64,000 bases of DNA from an uncultured Alphaproteobacteria bacterium (GTDB lineage: Bacteria > Pseudomonadota > Alphaproteobacteria > RF32 > CAG-239), in NCBI GenBank assembly GCA_944391705.1, contig CALXUN010000001.1, positions 1 through 64,000 of the forward strand. Direction: 5' to 3'. A model generated the notes under the pieces. The model made no database searches and had not been told where the DNA came from. It worked only from the letters and a program-made list of their open reading frames with translations. A program made the position numbers and the translations under genes. This document shows, one piece after another, positions 9,912 to 16,688 of this stretch (the stretch's first letter is position 1; the number at the start of each line of letters is the position of its first letter).

Positions 9912-10318
9912 CACATAATTTTTATTGGAGTATATTTTTCTTGAAAATCATCTTGCAAAAATAACTTTGTTGTCACAAGAACAAAATGGTTAATAAATTT
10001 ATAAAACCCACTATCTTATTAAAAATAGGCGCAAAAAAAATTTCCTTTAAGTGGATAAATTTATTAACAAAAAAAGATTTCCACGATATCAAAAACTTAA
10101 AAGTAACAGATTGTTTTAACGACCATATTTTCAAAACCTGACAACCTAGAATAGTCGTTTTGGCTTTAAATAAAACATTCGGCTATATTTTTCTCAAGAA
10201 TCCGATTCGTCTTTAATTTAATGCATAAAATATTTACGATTCCATCCCGCCATGCCTCAAACTGCTTTTCCAATCCGCCCGCACCCGTCATGCTTTAAAA
10301 GGACACGCCGCACTGAAT

Positions 10319-10366
10319 TGTCATGCCTGCAACAACGCCTTGCATTTGAGCAGTACCAGGCATCCA
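10319..10366. repeat. Palindromic interspersed repeat, copy 1
   Basis: It begins TGTCATGCCT and ends AGGCATCCA; the outer ATGCCT/AGGCAT arms pair around a variable centre. It resembles REP-type intergenic repeats. Confidence 0.55.
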
Positions 10367-10373
10367 CCCTCCC

Positions 10374-10419
10374 TGTCATGCCTACGAAGACGCATTAGCG
10401 TCTGAGTACTAGGCATCCA
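10374..10419. repeat. Palindromic interspersed repeat, copy 2
   Basis: TGTCATGCCT and AGGCATCCA end arms as in copy 1, with a different inner stem (GACGC-ATTA-GCGTC), so the outer arms are conserved and the core varies. Confidence 0.6.
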
Positions 10420-10535
10420 TAAATTTCTAAAGTACCACCGGCTTACGCCGGCTGGGATTAGACAAGTTCAGAAGTCAAGCTCCGCTTGTGCGCAATCTTC
10501 TCTCCCTTGCTGCTCAATATACCTTTAAATAATGT

Positions 10536-10604
10536 TTGTATTTACTCCTGTTGTACTAACAAAATAACCATCCGACCAAATGATACCAACAGGAGTAAAT
10601 ACAA
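10536..10604. repeat. 18-bp perfect inverted repeat
   Basis: TTGTATTTACTCCTGTTG (10536-10553) is the exact reverse complement of 10587-10604, with a 33-bp spacer. It could be a MITE-like remnant, insertion-element ends or a hairpin RNA; no transposase is nearby. Confidence 0.55.
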
Positions 10605-10772
10605 TTTATCTGCTTTTTGAATTTCATATCTTATATGTAACATGAAGATTGCGCAGGCGCAATCCCCAACCAGCTTACGCTGGTCGTACCCTTCGCGCCT
10701 CAACATGGACCCCTTATATTCGGGCACTAATGTGCCCTCATAGGGGTGACAGTTGGCGGCAGCCTCTCGAAC

Positions 10773-10815
10773 TGTTATGCCTTCAAAACGCAAAGCGTTT
10801 TGGATTAGGCATCCA
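10773..10815. repeat. Palindromic interspersed repeat, copy 3
   Basis: TGTTATGCCT and AGGCATCCA flank an AAAACGC-AAA-GCGTTTT stem. Same outer arms as the copies at 10319 and 10374. Confidence 0.55.
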
Positions 10816-10912
10816 AAATCAAGCATCGTGCCATAAATTTTCTGACAATGAACTATATTTCCATGTCCCAAAGAATTTTTAAAATTACAAAAAATTTGAA
10901 ATTTACAGGCCA

Positions 10913-10945
10913 CAAAAAAACTCCCCTGATTGGGGAGCTTTTTTG
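10913..10945 (-). terminator. rpsU terminator
   Basis: CTCCCC and GGGGAG arms flanked by A- and T-runs, 12 bp after the rpsU stop on the minus strand. Confidence 0.75.
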
Positions 10946-10956
10946 TATCAAGAATT

Positions 10957-11163
10957 TTAGAATCCTTCGGTATCTAAGCGTTTACGCAGCTGTTTTCTGG
11001 CCCGGCGGACAGCCTCAGCCTGGCGACGTGCTTTCTTCTCGGAATTCTTTTCATGGCAGCGGCGCAATTTCATCTCGCGGAAAATGCCTTCACGCTGCAT
11101 TTTTTTCTTCAAAACCTTTAAAGACTGAGCAACGTCATTACCGATAACAGTAACCTGAACCAC
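10957..11163 (-). CDS. rpsU: 30S ribosomal protein S21
   Basis: This 68-residue, strongly basic protein has the S21 pattern: [20 protein letters not shown] followed by [18 protein letters not shown] and an Arg/Lys-rich helix. S21 joins the 30S platform and helps initiation. The start is GTG at 11163, supported by AGGTGAT upstream and by alignment to S21. It is a single-gene unit ending in a hairpin. Confidence 0.95.
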   Translation of the reverse strand: MVQVTVIGNDVAQSLKVLKKKMQREGIFREMKLRRCHEKNSEKKARRQAEAVRRARKQLRKRLDTEGF

Positions 11164-11267
11164 TTAAATCACCTCTTTTCCATTTATCTAAAATCAGTTA
11201 AAACAATTTGCTGCTTATCTAACACAGCGATTCTTTAAAATCAAGCAAAAATATCAAAACCAGTTTC

Positions 11268-11480
11268 TTAAGCAATAATATTCGGCATAATGCTGGCTTC
11301 CACCTTTTGGATTTTACTCTTCAAACCGGTGCGCAGCTTGTTAAGCTGCTGAGCCTGATAAAAATCAATCGTCCGGTTGGCACGTACCAGCTGGCGGATA
11401 TCCGAACAAACACGACGTTCCTCCAGCTTCAGTTCACAAAGCTGCTGCTGGAGTTTTCCCAAATTATCATTGCGTAACAT
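11268..11480 (-). CDS. YdcH/DUF465 family small protein
   Basis: This 70-residue helical protein has LxxLxxxL heptads at the start and FYQAQQLNKLRTGLKSKIQ leading to the tail SIMPNIIA. The tail and the preceding pattern match alphaproteobacterial DUF465 (YdcH) proteins, small coiled coils of unknown role. It is monocistronic, divergent from pfk. Confidence 0.7.
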   Translation of the reverse strand: MLRNDNLGKLQQQLCELKLEERRVCSDIRQLVRANRTIDFYQAQQLNKLRTGLKSKIQKVEASIMPNIIA

Positions 11481-11635
11481 AAGTTTTACAGTCCTTTTTA
11501 TTAAAAAAGTTTAGCACATATTATATTTTTTACTGGAAATGTTGTTTTAAAATTTGTAAGAAGTATACGACATTCTACGATAGAAATCAACCATAAAATA
11601 AATATTAACGTTTTTGAAGAATATGGAGAATATAT

Positions 11636-12715
11636 ATGAGTGAAATCAAAAAGATTGGTATCTTAACCAGCGGCGGCGACTGCGCCGGCCTTAATGCCGT
11701 TATTTCATCTGTTGTTAAAGCAGCCGGCCGTCAGGGTTGGGAAGTTTACGGCATTCACGACGGCACTGATGGTCTGACCGAACGGCCGTTATCTTACGAA
11801 ATTCTCACTCCGAAAAATTTCTCCGACACACCATGGCCGCGGATTTCGGGTTCTTATCTCGGTTCTTTGAACAAAGGTGTTAAAATGGATTCGCAAGCCG
11901 AAATGTCCCGTCGTTTCGGTGAAGGTGTCAAAGAGCTTGGGCTGGATGCCGTCATTGTTGTCGGCGGCGACGGCAGCATGAACATTGTCAGCAACTATTG
12001 TAAAAATGCCGGCGTTAAAATGATTGGTATCCCCAAGACCATTGATAACGACACCCCGATGACTCAGTTTTCCGTCGGTTTCAACACAGCCTGCCAGGTT
12101 TGTACCGATGCTTTGGACAGCATGGAAACAACTGCCCGCTCCCACCATCGTGCTTTAATTCTGGAAGTTATGGGCCGCGATGCCGGCCACCTGGCCATTC
12201 AGTCTGCTTTGGCCGGTTTTGCCGATGTCTGCCTGGTTCCGGAAATTCCTTATACGCTTGACGGCATTATCGCCAAATTGGAAAGTATCAAAAAATCCGG
12301 CCGGACGCATGCTGTTATTGTTGTATCAGAAGGTGTCAAAACCGAAAACGGCGAACAGGTCAGCGGTGCTAAGAACCTGGTCGGAGAAAAAATAAACGGT
12401 GGCATCGGTGAATATTTAAGCCATGCCTTAAACGCCAAATATCAGGGCTTCCAAACCCGCGTTACCCGTTTAGGCCATGTTCAACGCTCCGGCAACCCGA
12501 CAGCTTTTGACCGGATTTTAGCTTCCGTTTTTGCTGCCAAAGCAATTGAGTTGTTGGCTGAAGGCCACACCGGTGTTATGGTCGGCTTTTCAAACGGCAA
12601 GTTTGAATCATATCCGCTTGATCAAGTGGTTGCCTGCGGAACATCCCATTTGGATAAAAACAGCGATTATGTTTTGGCTGCCCGCGACTTAGGCATTTAT
12701 GTCGGCGAATTATAA
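11636..12715 (+). CDS. pfkA: 6-phosphofructokinase
   Basis: It phosphorylates fructose 6-phosphate in glycolysis. Visible motifs are GILTSGGDCAGLNAVI (phosphoryl donor loop), VVGGDGSMN (residues 109-115), GIPKTIDNDT with the catalytic Asp, and EVMGRDAGHLA for sugar-phosphate binding. Gly113 in GGDGS is typical of ATP users, while Lys134 in PKTIDND is typical of pyrophosphate users, so it belongs to the mixed subgroup. ATP is the more likely donor, because Asp at position 113 is needed for the PPi type. The 359 residues are normal. It is monocistronic with a terminator after it. Confidence 0.93.
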   Translation: MSEIKKIGILTSGGDCAGLNAVISSVVKAAGRQGWEVYGIHDGTDGLTERPLSYEILTPKNFSDTPWPRISGSYLGSLNKGVKMDSQAEMSRRFGEGVKELGLDAVIVVGGDGSMNIVSNYCKNAGVKMIGIPKTIDNDTPMTQFSVGFNTACQVCTDALDSMETTARSHHRALILEVMGRDAGHLAIQSALAGFADVCLVPEIPYTLDGIIAKLESIKKSGRTHAVIVVSEGVKTENGEQVSGAKNLVGEKINGGIGEYLSHALNAKYQGFQTRVTRLGHVQRSGNPTAFDRILASVFAAKAIELLAEGHTGVMVGFSNGKFESYPLDQVVACGTSHLDKNSDYVLAARDLGIYVGEL

Positions 12716-12738
12716 TCAGCTTAAATCATAAAATAAAA

Positions 12739-12770
12739 AATGAGCTCCGGTCAACGGGGCTCATTTTTTA
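12739..12770. terminator. Bidirectional terminator after pfk
   Basis: TGAGCTCCG (12741-12749) pairs with CGGGGCTCA (12755-12763), with an A-run before and a T-run after. Its right arm encodes the last residues of the convergent membrane gene. Confidence 0.75.
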
Positions 12771-13101
12771 TTTCCTGATACATTTTTACGACTTCCACAA
12801 TTACGCTGATAAACAGGACGATAGTGAAAATCAGTAAAAATGTATATATAATTGTTGCCATCAGCTGCGAAAAGAACGTAGCTGTATAAGGTACCTGCGT
12901 CCAGACAAATGCACTAAGAGCCGTATAAATCAGCGCAAAAACTATTGAGACGGCTGTTTTAAACAGTTTCCGAAACAGCAACATCATCGTGACACAGATA
13001 ATTTCGCTGCTTGCCCACATTTCTCCGGGGAAAATACCGGTAAAATACAAGACTGCCATAATAACAGAGGCAATTACAAAGGTAATAATATATTTCTTCA
13101 T
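12751..13101 (-). CDS. Integral membrane protein, unknown family
   Basis: This 116-residue protein has about four transmembrane segments (roughly residues 5-22, 30-47, 50-70 and 80-103) and a short charged C-terminus, KMYQEIKNEPR. No recognisable motif. The stop lies within the terminator it shares with pfk, so the transcript end is unusually tight. Confidence 0.6.
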   Translation of the reverse strand: MKKYIITFVIASVIMAVLYFTGIFPGEMWASSEIICVTMMLLFRKLFKTAVSIVFALIYTALSAFVWTQVPYTATFFSQLMATIIYTFLLIFTIVLFISVIVEVVKMYQEIKNEPR

Positions 13102-13173
13102 ACTAAATAATTTTTATTCTAAAAAGCATTTTGCCTCATTTTGACAAAAATATCAAGCGCTTTTTAGCAAACA

Positions 13174-13203
13174 ATAAAAAACCCTCGTCTGTTAAGACAA
13201 GGG
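13174..13203 (-). terminator. rpmB terminator
   Basis: On the minus strand ACCCTTGTCT-TAAC-AGACGAGGGT is followed by a T-run. Confidence 0.75.
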
Positions 13204-13229
13204 TAATAAAGCATTTATTTTTAAATTAA

Positions 13230-13517
13230 TTACTTTGCTGCCTTTTTCTTGGCGATAGATTTTTTGATTTTTTTAGCTTCATCTGTCAGCTTGGAATTGG
13301 AAGTTGTTTCCAAATAAGCATCCAAACCGCCGTTATGTTCAATAGAACGCAAAGTTTTGGTGCAAACTTTCAATTTAAAAACTTTGCCCAATGTTTCGCT
13401 CAACAAAGAAACGACATGCAGATTCGGCAAAAAGCGGCGGCGGGTATGGTTATTGGCATGGCTGACATTGTTGCCGCTCATAACGCCGACACCGGAAATA
13501 TCACATTTTTTAGCCAT
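13230..13517 (-). CDS. rpmB: 50S ribosomal protein L28
   Basis: The start MAKKCDISGVGVMSGNNVSH followed by NNHTRRRFLPN is diagnostic of L28. The 95 residues include a Lys-rich C-terminal extension usual in Alphaproteobacteria. The ATG at 13517 was chosen for its AAGGA site and alignment; the longer frame adds 24 residues foreign to L28. It is monocistronic with its own terminator. Confidence 0.95.
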   Translation of the reverse strand: MAKKCDISGVGVMSGNNVSHANNHTRRRFLPNLHVVSLLSETLGKVFKLKVCTKTLRSIEHNGGLDAYLETTSNSKLTDEAKKIKKSIAKKKAAK

Positions 13518-13668
13518 TTTAATTATCCTTATTTTAAACAAACAACAATCTTGTTGCTTGTTAATACATACATTTAAGCGACAAGTCAAGCAAAATTATG
13601 AAAAAAACTTAAAAAAATACTGGCAAAATAAAATAAAATGGTATAAAAGGGGTAACGAACGAAAAACT

Positions 13669-13745
13669 GTACCCGTAGCTCAATTGGATAGAGTGTCGGC
13701 CTCCGACGCCGAAGGTTGTGGGTTCGATCCCCGCCGGGTACGCCA
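13669..13745 (+). tRNA. tRNA-Arg (anticodon CCG)
   Basis: The acceptor arms GTACCCG (13669-13675) and CGGGTAC (13735-13741) pair, the anticodon stem is TCGGC/GCCGA with loop CTCCGAC giving anticodon CCG, and the T-arm is GTGGG-TTCGATC-CCCGC. The discriminator is G and CCA is encoded. A terminator follows directly, and the 3' end recurs at 13925-13945. Confidence 0.95.
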
Positions 13746-13860
13746 TCAAAAAACCTCCCTTAACGGGAGGTTTTTTGATGGCATATTTGATTTTGGGGAG
13801 CGAACCCGAGAGGGCGCGAACCGATAGAAAAGTGACTAAATGTCACTTTTCGTTGTGAGC
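13726..13860 (+). repeat. tRNA-Arg tail module, resident copy
   Basis: This comprises the last 20 bases of tRNA-Arg (GATCCCCGCCGGGTACGCCA), a terminator (AAACCTCCC-TTAAC-GGGAGGTTT) and an 80-bp block (13781-13860) that ends in an AAAAGTGAC-TAAAT-GTCACTTTT hairpin. The tRNA end recurs at 13925 and the 80-bp block at 14130. Confidence 0.75.
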
Positions 13861-13924
13861 GGTGCAGTTTTCTTGTTGAGCGAGAAGCGGCAGCGCCACG
13901 AAGCGAAACTAGAAAACAAGCAAA

Positions 13925-13978
13925 GATCCCCGCCGGGTACGCCATTAAAAAAAGCACCCAACGGTGCTTTTTTTAATG
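13925..13978 (+). repeat. tRNA-Arg tail module, displaced tRNA 3' end plus terminator
   Basis: The first 21 bases (13925-13945) are identical to tRNA-Arg positions 13726-13746. A second terminator, AAAAAAGCACC-CAAC-GGTGCTTTTTT, follows. There is no complete tRNA here, only the end of the T-arm and the acceptor. Confidence 0.75.
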
Positions 13979-14099
13979 GTGTAGATAGACATTCACCATA
14001 AGCAAGGGCAGCGACAGCAACCGCGGCGAATGGTTGAATGCCTATGACCGAAGCGCAGTTGGCAAGCGTTTTAACGCGAGCCTTACGCAGCTAGACGCA

Positions 14100-14209
14100 A
14101 AAAAGCACACAACGGTGCTTTTTTTAATGGCATATATGTTTTTGGGGATCGAACCCGGGAGGGCGCGAACCGATAGAAAAGTGACTAAATGTCACTTTTC
14201 GTTGTGAGC
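14100..14209 (+). repeat. tRNA-Arg tail module, displaced terminator plus flank block
   Basis: A terminator nearly identical to that at 13950 is followed by the same ~80-bp block as 13781-13860, with a few changes (GATCGAACCCGGGAGGGC instead of GAGCGAACCCGAGAGGGC). The block reads as a T-arm-like GGGTTCGATCCC on the opposite strand. Confidence 0.7.
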
Positions 14210-14288
14210 TTGGCAGCTGATAGTTTTATTTCTCTTTAAATTCCTTCAAAAGCAATTATCTCCTCTTTAAGTTTTAAGGAGAAAAGCA

Positions 14289-15245
14289 ATGCCAAACACA
14301 CACTTAGACCCTATGGTACAAAGTTTTGTTGAAGAACTGAGTAAAAACGACGGAAAACCTTTATATGAACTGACGCCCAGGCAGGCACGCGAAGTTCTGA
14401 TAAATGTTCAGAAAGATAAGCCGAAAGTACCGGCTGTCGACACCGTTGAAACGACCGTTCCTTTGGCCGGCAGCAAGACAATGCGCGTTCTGATTGTCAG
14501 ACCTTTGCAAAATACGGAACCCCTGCCTGTTATATTTTATATTCACGGCGGCGGTTGGGTCATGGGCAATGAAGAAACACACAAACGCTTGATATATGAA
14601 CTTTCCACTCAGGTAAATGCTGCCGTCATTTTTCCAATATACGAGCCGTCGCCGGAATCACAATATCCGAAGACAACCGAAAACCTGTTTACCACGCTTC
14701 AATATATGGCCGCCCATGGCGCAGAATACAATCTGGACACTTCCCGCCTGGCCGTTGCCGGCGATTCGGTAGGCGGAAACATGGCAACGGTTATGGCTTT
14801 AATGGCAAAAGCCGCCGGAAACCAACCGGAAATTTTATTTCAACTGCTGCTTTATCCGGTAACCAACGCCGTATTTGAAACCGATTCTTATCATCAATTT
14901 GCCAACGGTCCCTGGCTGACAAAAAAAGCCATGAGATGGTTTTGGGATCAATATGCTGCGGATAAAGAAAAACGTAAAGAAATTTATGCCAGTCCGTTGT
15001 TAGCCTCAAAAGCCGAGCTTGCCAATCTTCCGCCGGCATTAATCATAACCGGAGAAAACGATGTTTTACGCGATGAAGGTGAAGCTTATGCCCGCAAATT
15101 AAATGAAGCCGGCGTAAAAACTGCCGGTGTCCGCATCAACGGCACCATACATGACTTTTTGATGTTAAACGCCTTAACCGATACAGCGCCGTCACAAACA
15201 GGATTAATGATTGCCGTATCTGCCTTAAAAAAAGCATTGGCATAA
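14289..15245 (+). CDS. Alpha/beta hydrolase (HSL/Aes-like esterase)
   Basis: The hormone-sensitive-lipase signature YIHGGGWVMG near residue 95 forms the oxyanion hole. The nucleophile is the Ser in AGDSVGGNMA, the acid is the Asp in ITGENDVLRDE, and the His is in HDFLML. The 318 residues fit the family. It is a cytoplasmic carboxylesterase or acetyl esterase of unknown substrate. TTTAAGGAGAAAAGCA precedes the ATG. It has its own transcript downstream of the tRNA-Arg repeats. Confidence 0.88.
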   Translation: MPNTHLDPMVQSFVEELSKNDGKPLYELTPRQAREVLINVQKDKPKVPAVDTVETTVPLAGSKTMRVLIVRPLQNTEPLPVIFYIHGGGWVMGNEETHKRLIYELSTQVNAAVIFPIYEPSPESQYPKTTENLFTTLQYMAAHGAEYNLDTSRLAVAGDSVGGNMATVMALMAKAAGNQPEILFQLLLYPVTNAVFETDSYHQFANGPWLTKKAMRWFWDQYAADKEKRKEIYASPLLASKAELANLPPALIITGENDVLRDEGEAYARKLNEAGVKTAGVRINGTIHDFLMLNALTDTAPSQTGLMIAVSALKKALA

Positions 15246-15326
15246 TATAGCGGCCGATTATTTTGGCTTGCAAAGTTTTTGAAAATGATTATGCTTTATT
15301 TTGTAAAAAAGAATTAGGATATTGTC

Positions 15327-15680
15327 ATGAAAAAACTTACTCTCACATTGGCTGCCATACTTTTCTTTTTAGGCGGCTGTTCAGATGACAAACTTATCGG
15401 CACCTGGGTTCAACCGATTCCCGGAATGGAAGACAAGCTTCAGGGCATAACGTTAAATAAAGACGGCAGCGCCCAATCGGTTAATATGCATACATTGCTG
15501 TACACCGGCTGGCAGCGGGAGGGAAATATTCTTACCCTGACCGGGCAAAGCATCGGCAACGGCAGAACCATCACCATCAAGGAAGAATTTGAAATACAAC
15601 AGCTTGATGACCATAACCTGAAACTGCATTTCGGCAATACCGTTCTTAATTACACGCGCCAAACTTCAACGGGAGAATAA
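15327..15680 (+). CDS. Small lipoprotein, lipocalin-like
   Basis: A signal peptide with lipobox LGGC is followed by DDKLIGTWVQPIPG and a string of beta strands (KDGSAQSVN, GNILTLTGQ, LKLHFGN), the style of small lipocalin-like lipoproteins that begin with GTW. The 117 residues are probably membrane anchored. It lies four bases before the ankyrin gene on the same strand, so the two are likely co-transcribed. Assignment to an exact family is tentative. Confidence 0.65.
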   Translation: MKKLTLTLAAILFFLGGCSDDKLIGTWVQPIPGMEDKLQGITLNKDGSAQSVNMHTLLYTGWQREGNILTLTGQSIGNGRTITIKEEFEIQQLDDHNLKLHFGNTVLNYTRQTSTGE

Positions 15681-15684
15681 AATT

Positions 15685-16497
15685 ATGTTGTATAAATTCG
15701 TCTTAAGTATTTTTTGTTTAACTTTTGCAATTTCCGTTTCCGCACAGGAAAACAATAGCAATGCCCCTGCTGCTGTTGAAACCGCAGCTGCTCCGTCTCC
15801 CAAAGAAGGAAGTGCTACCGTTTCAATGCCGAAGGCAGACCAAAATTCCGATTTGGAAAAGCAAATGACAGAAGCAAATCATAACAGTATTGAAATACTT
15901 AAAAAACAAAATTTTGATTTTAACACCAAAGATACGGCAGGAAATCCCGCCCTGTATTATCTTTTAACCCGCAATCCGGATCTGGAAGTGGCAAAAAAAG
16001 CCATAGAATACGGCGCCGATGTCAACATGCCGGCTGCCAACGGCATGATTCCTTTAAATATTGCCACCTCCAAAGCCAATGAACTTCAGCTGCAGATTAT
16101 GATGATGAAAACCATGGGTTTAGATGTCAGTAACCCGGAAATTCAGGACAAGTTGAAAGAAAACCTGTTCCGTGAAATGAACCGGATGAGCGCTTTAACG
16201 CAAATGCTGATTGATGCCGGCGCCGACATAAACCAGACAAGCCCGCTCGGCACACCTTTGATGAATGCCGCAACAAATGCCTGGAACGCTGAAATTATCC
16301 AACTTTTGATTAATGCCGGCGCTGATGTCAATAAAACTGACAAAGATGGCAAAACGGCTCTTTTTTATGCCGCCTCAAGCGGTAATGACGATATTGTTTC
16401 ACAATTAATAAAAGCCGGTGCCGATCCTGATATTAAAGACAACAACGGCAAACTCTATTTTGATATTGAACGAATAGATGTCGGCAATGTTTTATAA
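15685..16497 (+). CDS. Exported ankyrin-repeat protein
   Basis: A Sec-type signal peptide (first ~20 residues, ending VSAQE) is followed by an Ala/Pro-rich linker and ankyrin repeats from about residue 80 to the end. Clear repeat units are DTAGNPALYYLLTRNPDLE, SPLGTPLMNAA with IIQLLINAGADVN, and KDGKTALFYAASSGNDDIV. It would act in protein-protein contacts in the periplasm. It is downstream of the lipocalin-like lipoprotein in one operon, which suggests an envelope role. Confidence 0.85.
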   Translation: MLYKFVLSIFCLTFAISVSAQENNSNAPAAVETAAAPSPKEGSATVSMPKADQNSDLEKQMTEANHNSIEILKKQNFDFNTKDTAGNPALYYLLTRNPDLEVAKKAIEYGADVNMPAANGMIPLNIATSKANELQLQIMMMKTMGLDVSNPEIQDKLKENLFREMNRMSALTQMLIDAGADINQTSPLGTPLMNAATNAWNAEIIQLLINAGADVNKTDKDGKTALFYAASSGNDDIVSQLIKAGADPDIKDNNGKLYFDIERIDVGNVL

Positions 16498-16688
16498 TGT
16501 ACCTCATTTTCTTTTAAAAAACCGACTGGCTTCAAAAACGGTCGGTTTTTATTTACCTTTACAAAACAACGAATATTTAAAAAATTTAATAGATTCTTTA
16601 GAATAGACTTTTAATATATTCCCATAAACCCGTTTTGCAGGATAAATCTTTCAAAACGGGTATAACCCACTTTTATAAAGGATGTATC

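Larger units (their letters stand above)
9912..10912. other. Gene-free palindrome-rich intergenic stretch
   Basis: About 1 kb without a credible gene. It contains many short perfect palindromes (for example CCGGCttacGCCGG, GACGCattaGCGTC, ACCAGCttacGCTGGT, GGGCACtaatGTGCCC, AAAACGCaaaGCGTTTT), three copies of a palindromic repeat beginning TGTCATGCCT or TGTTATGCCT, and one 18-bp inverted repeat. Open frames here are made of these repeats. Confidence 0.6.

Noticed and set aside
10542..10913. Open frame of 123 codons on the minus strand
   Set aside because: It is assembled from palindromic repeats and the rpsU terminator, with no SD or protein-like pattern.
13760..13957. Open frame within the tRNA-Arg repeats
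   Set aside because: It covers a terminator and the repeat blocks; translation changes with each repeat unit.
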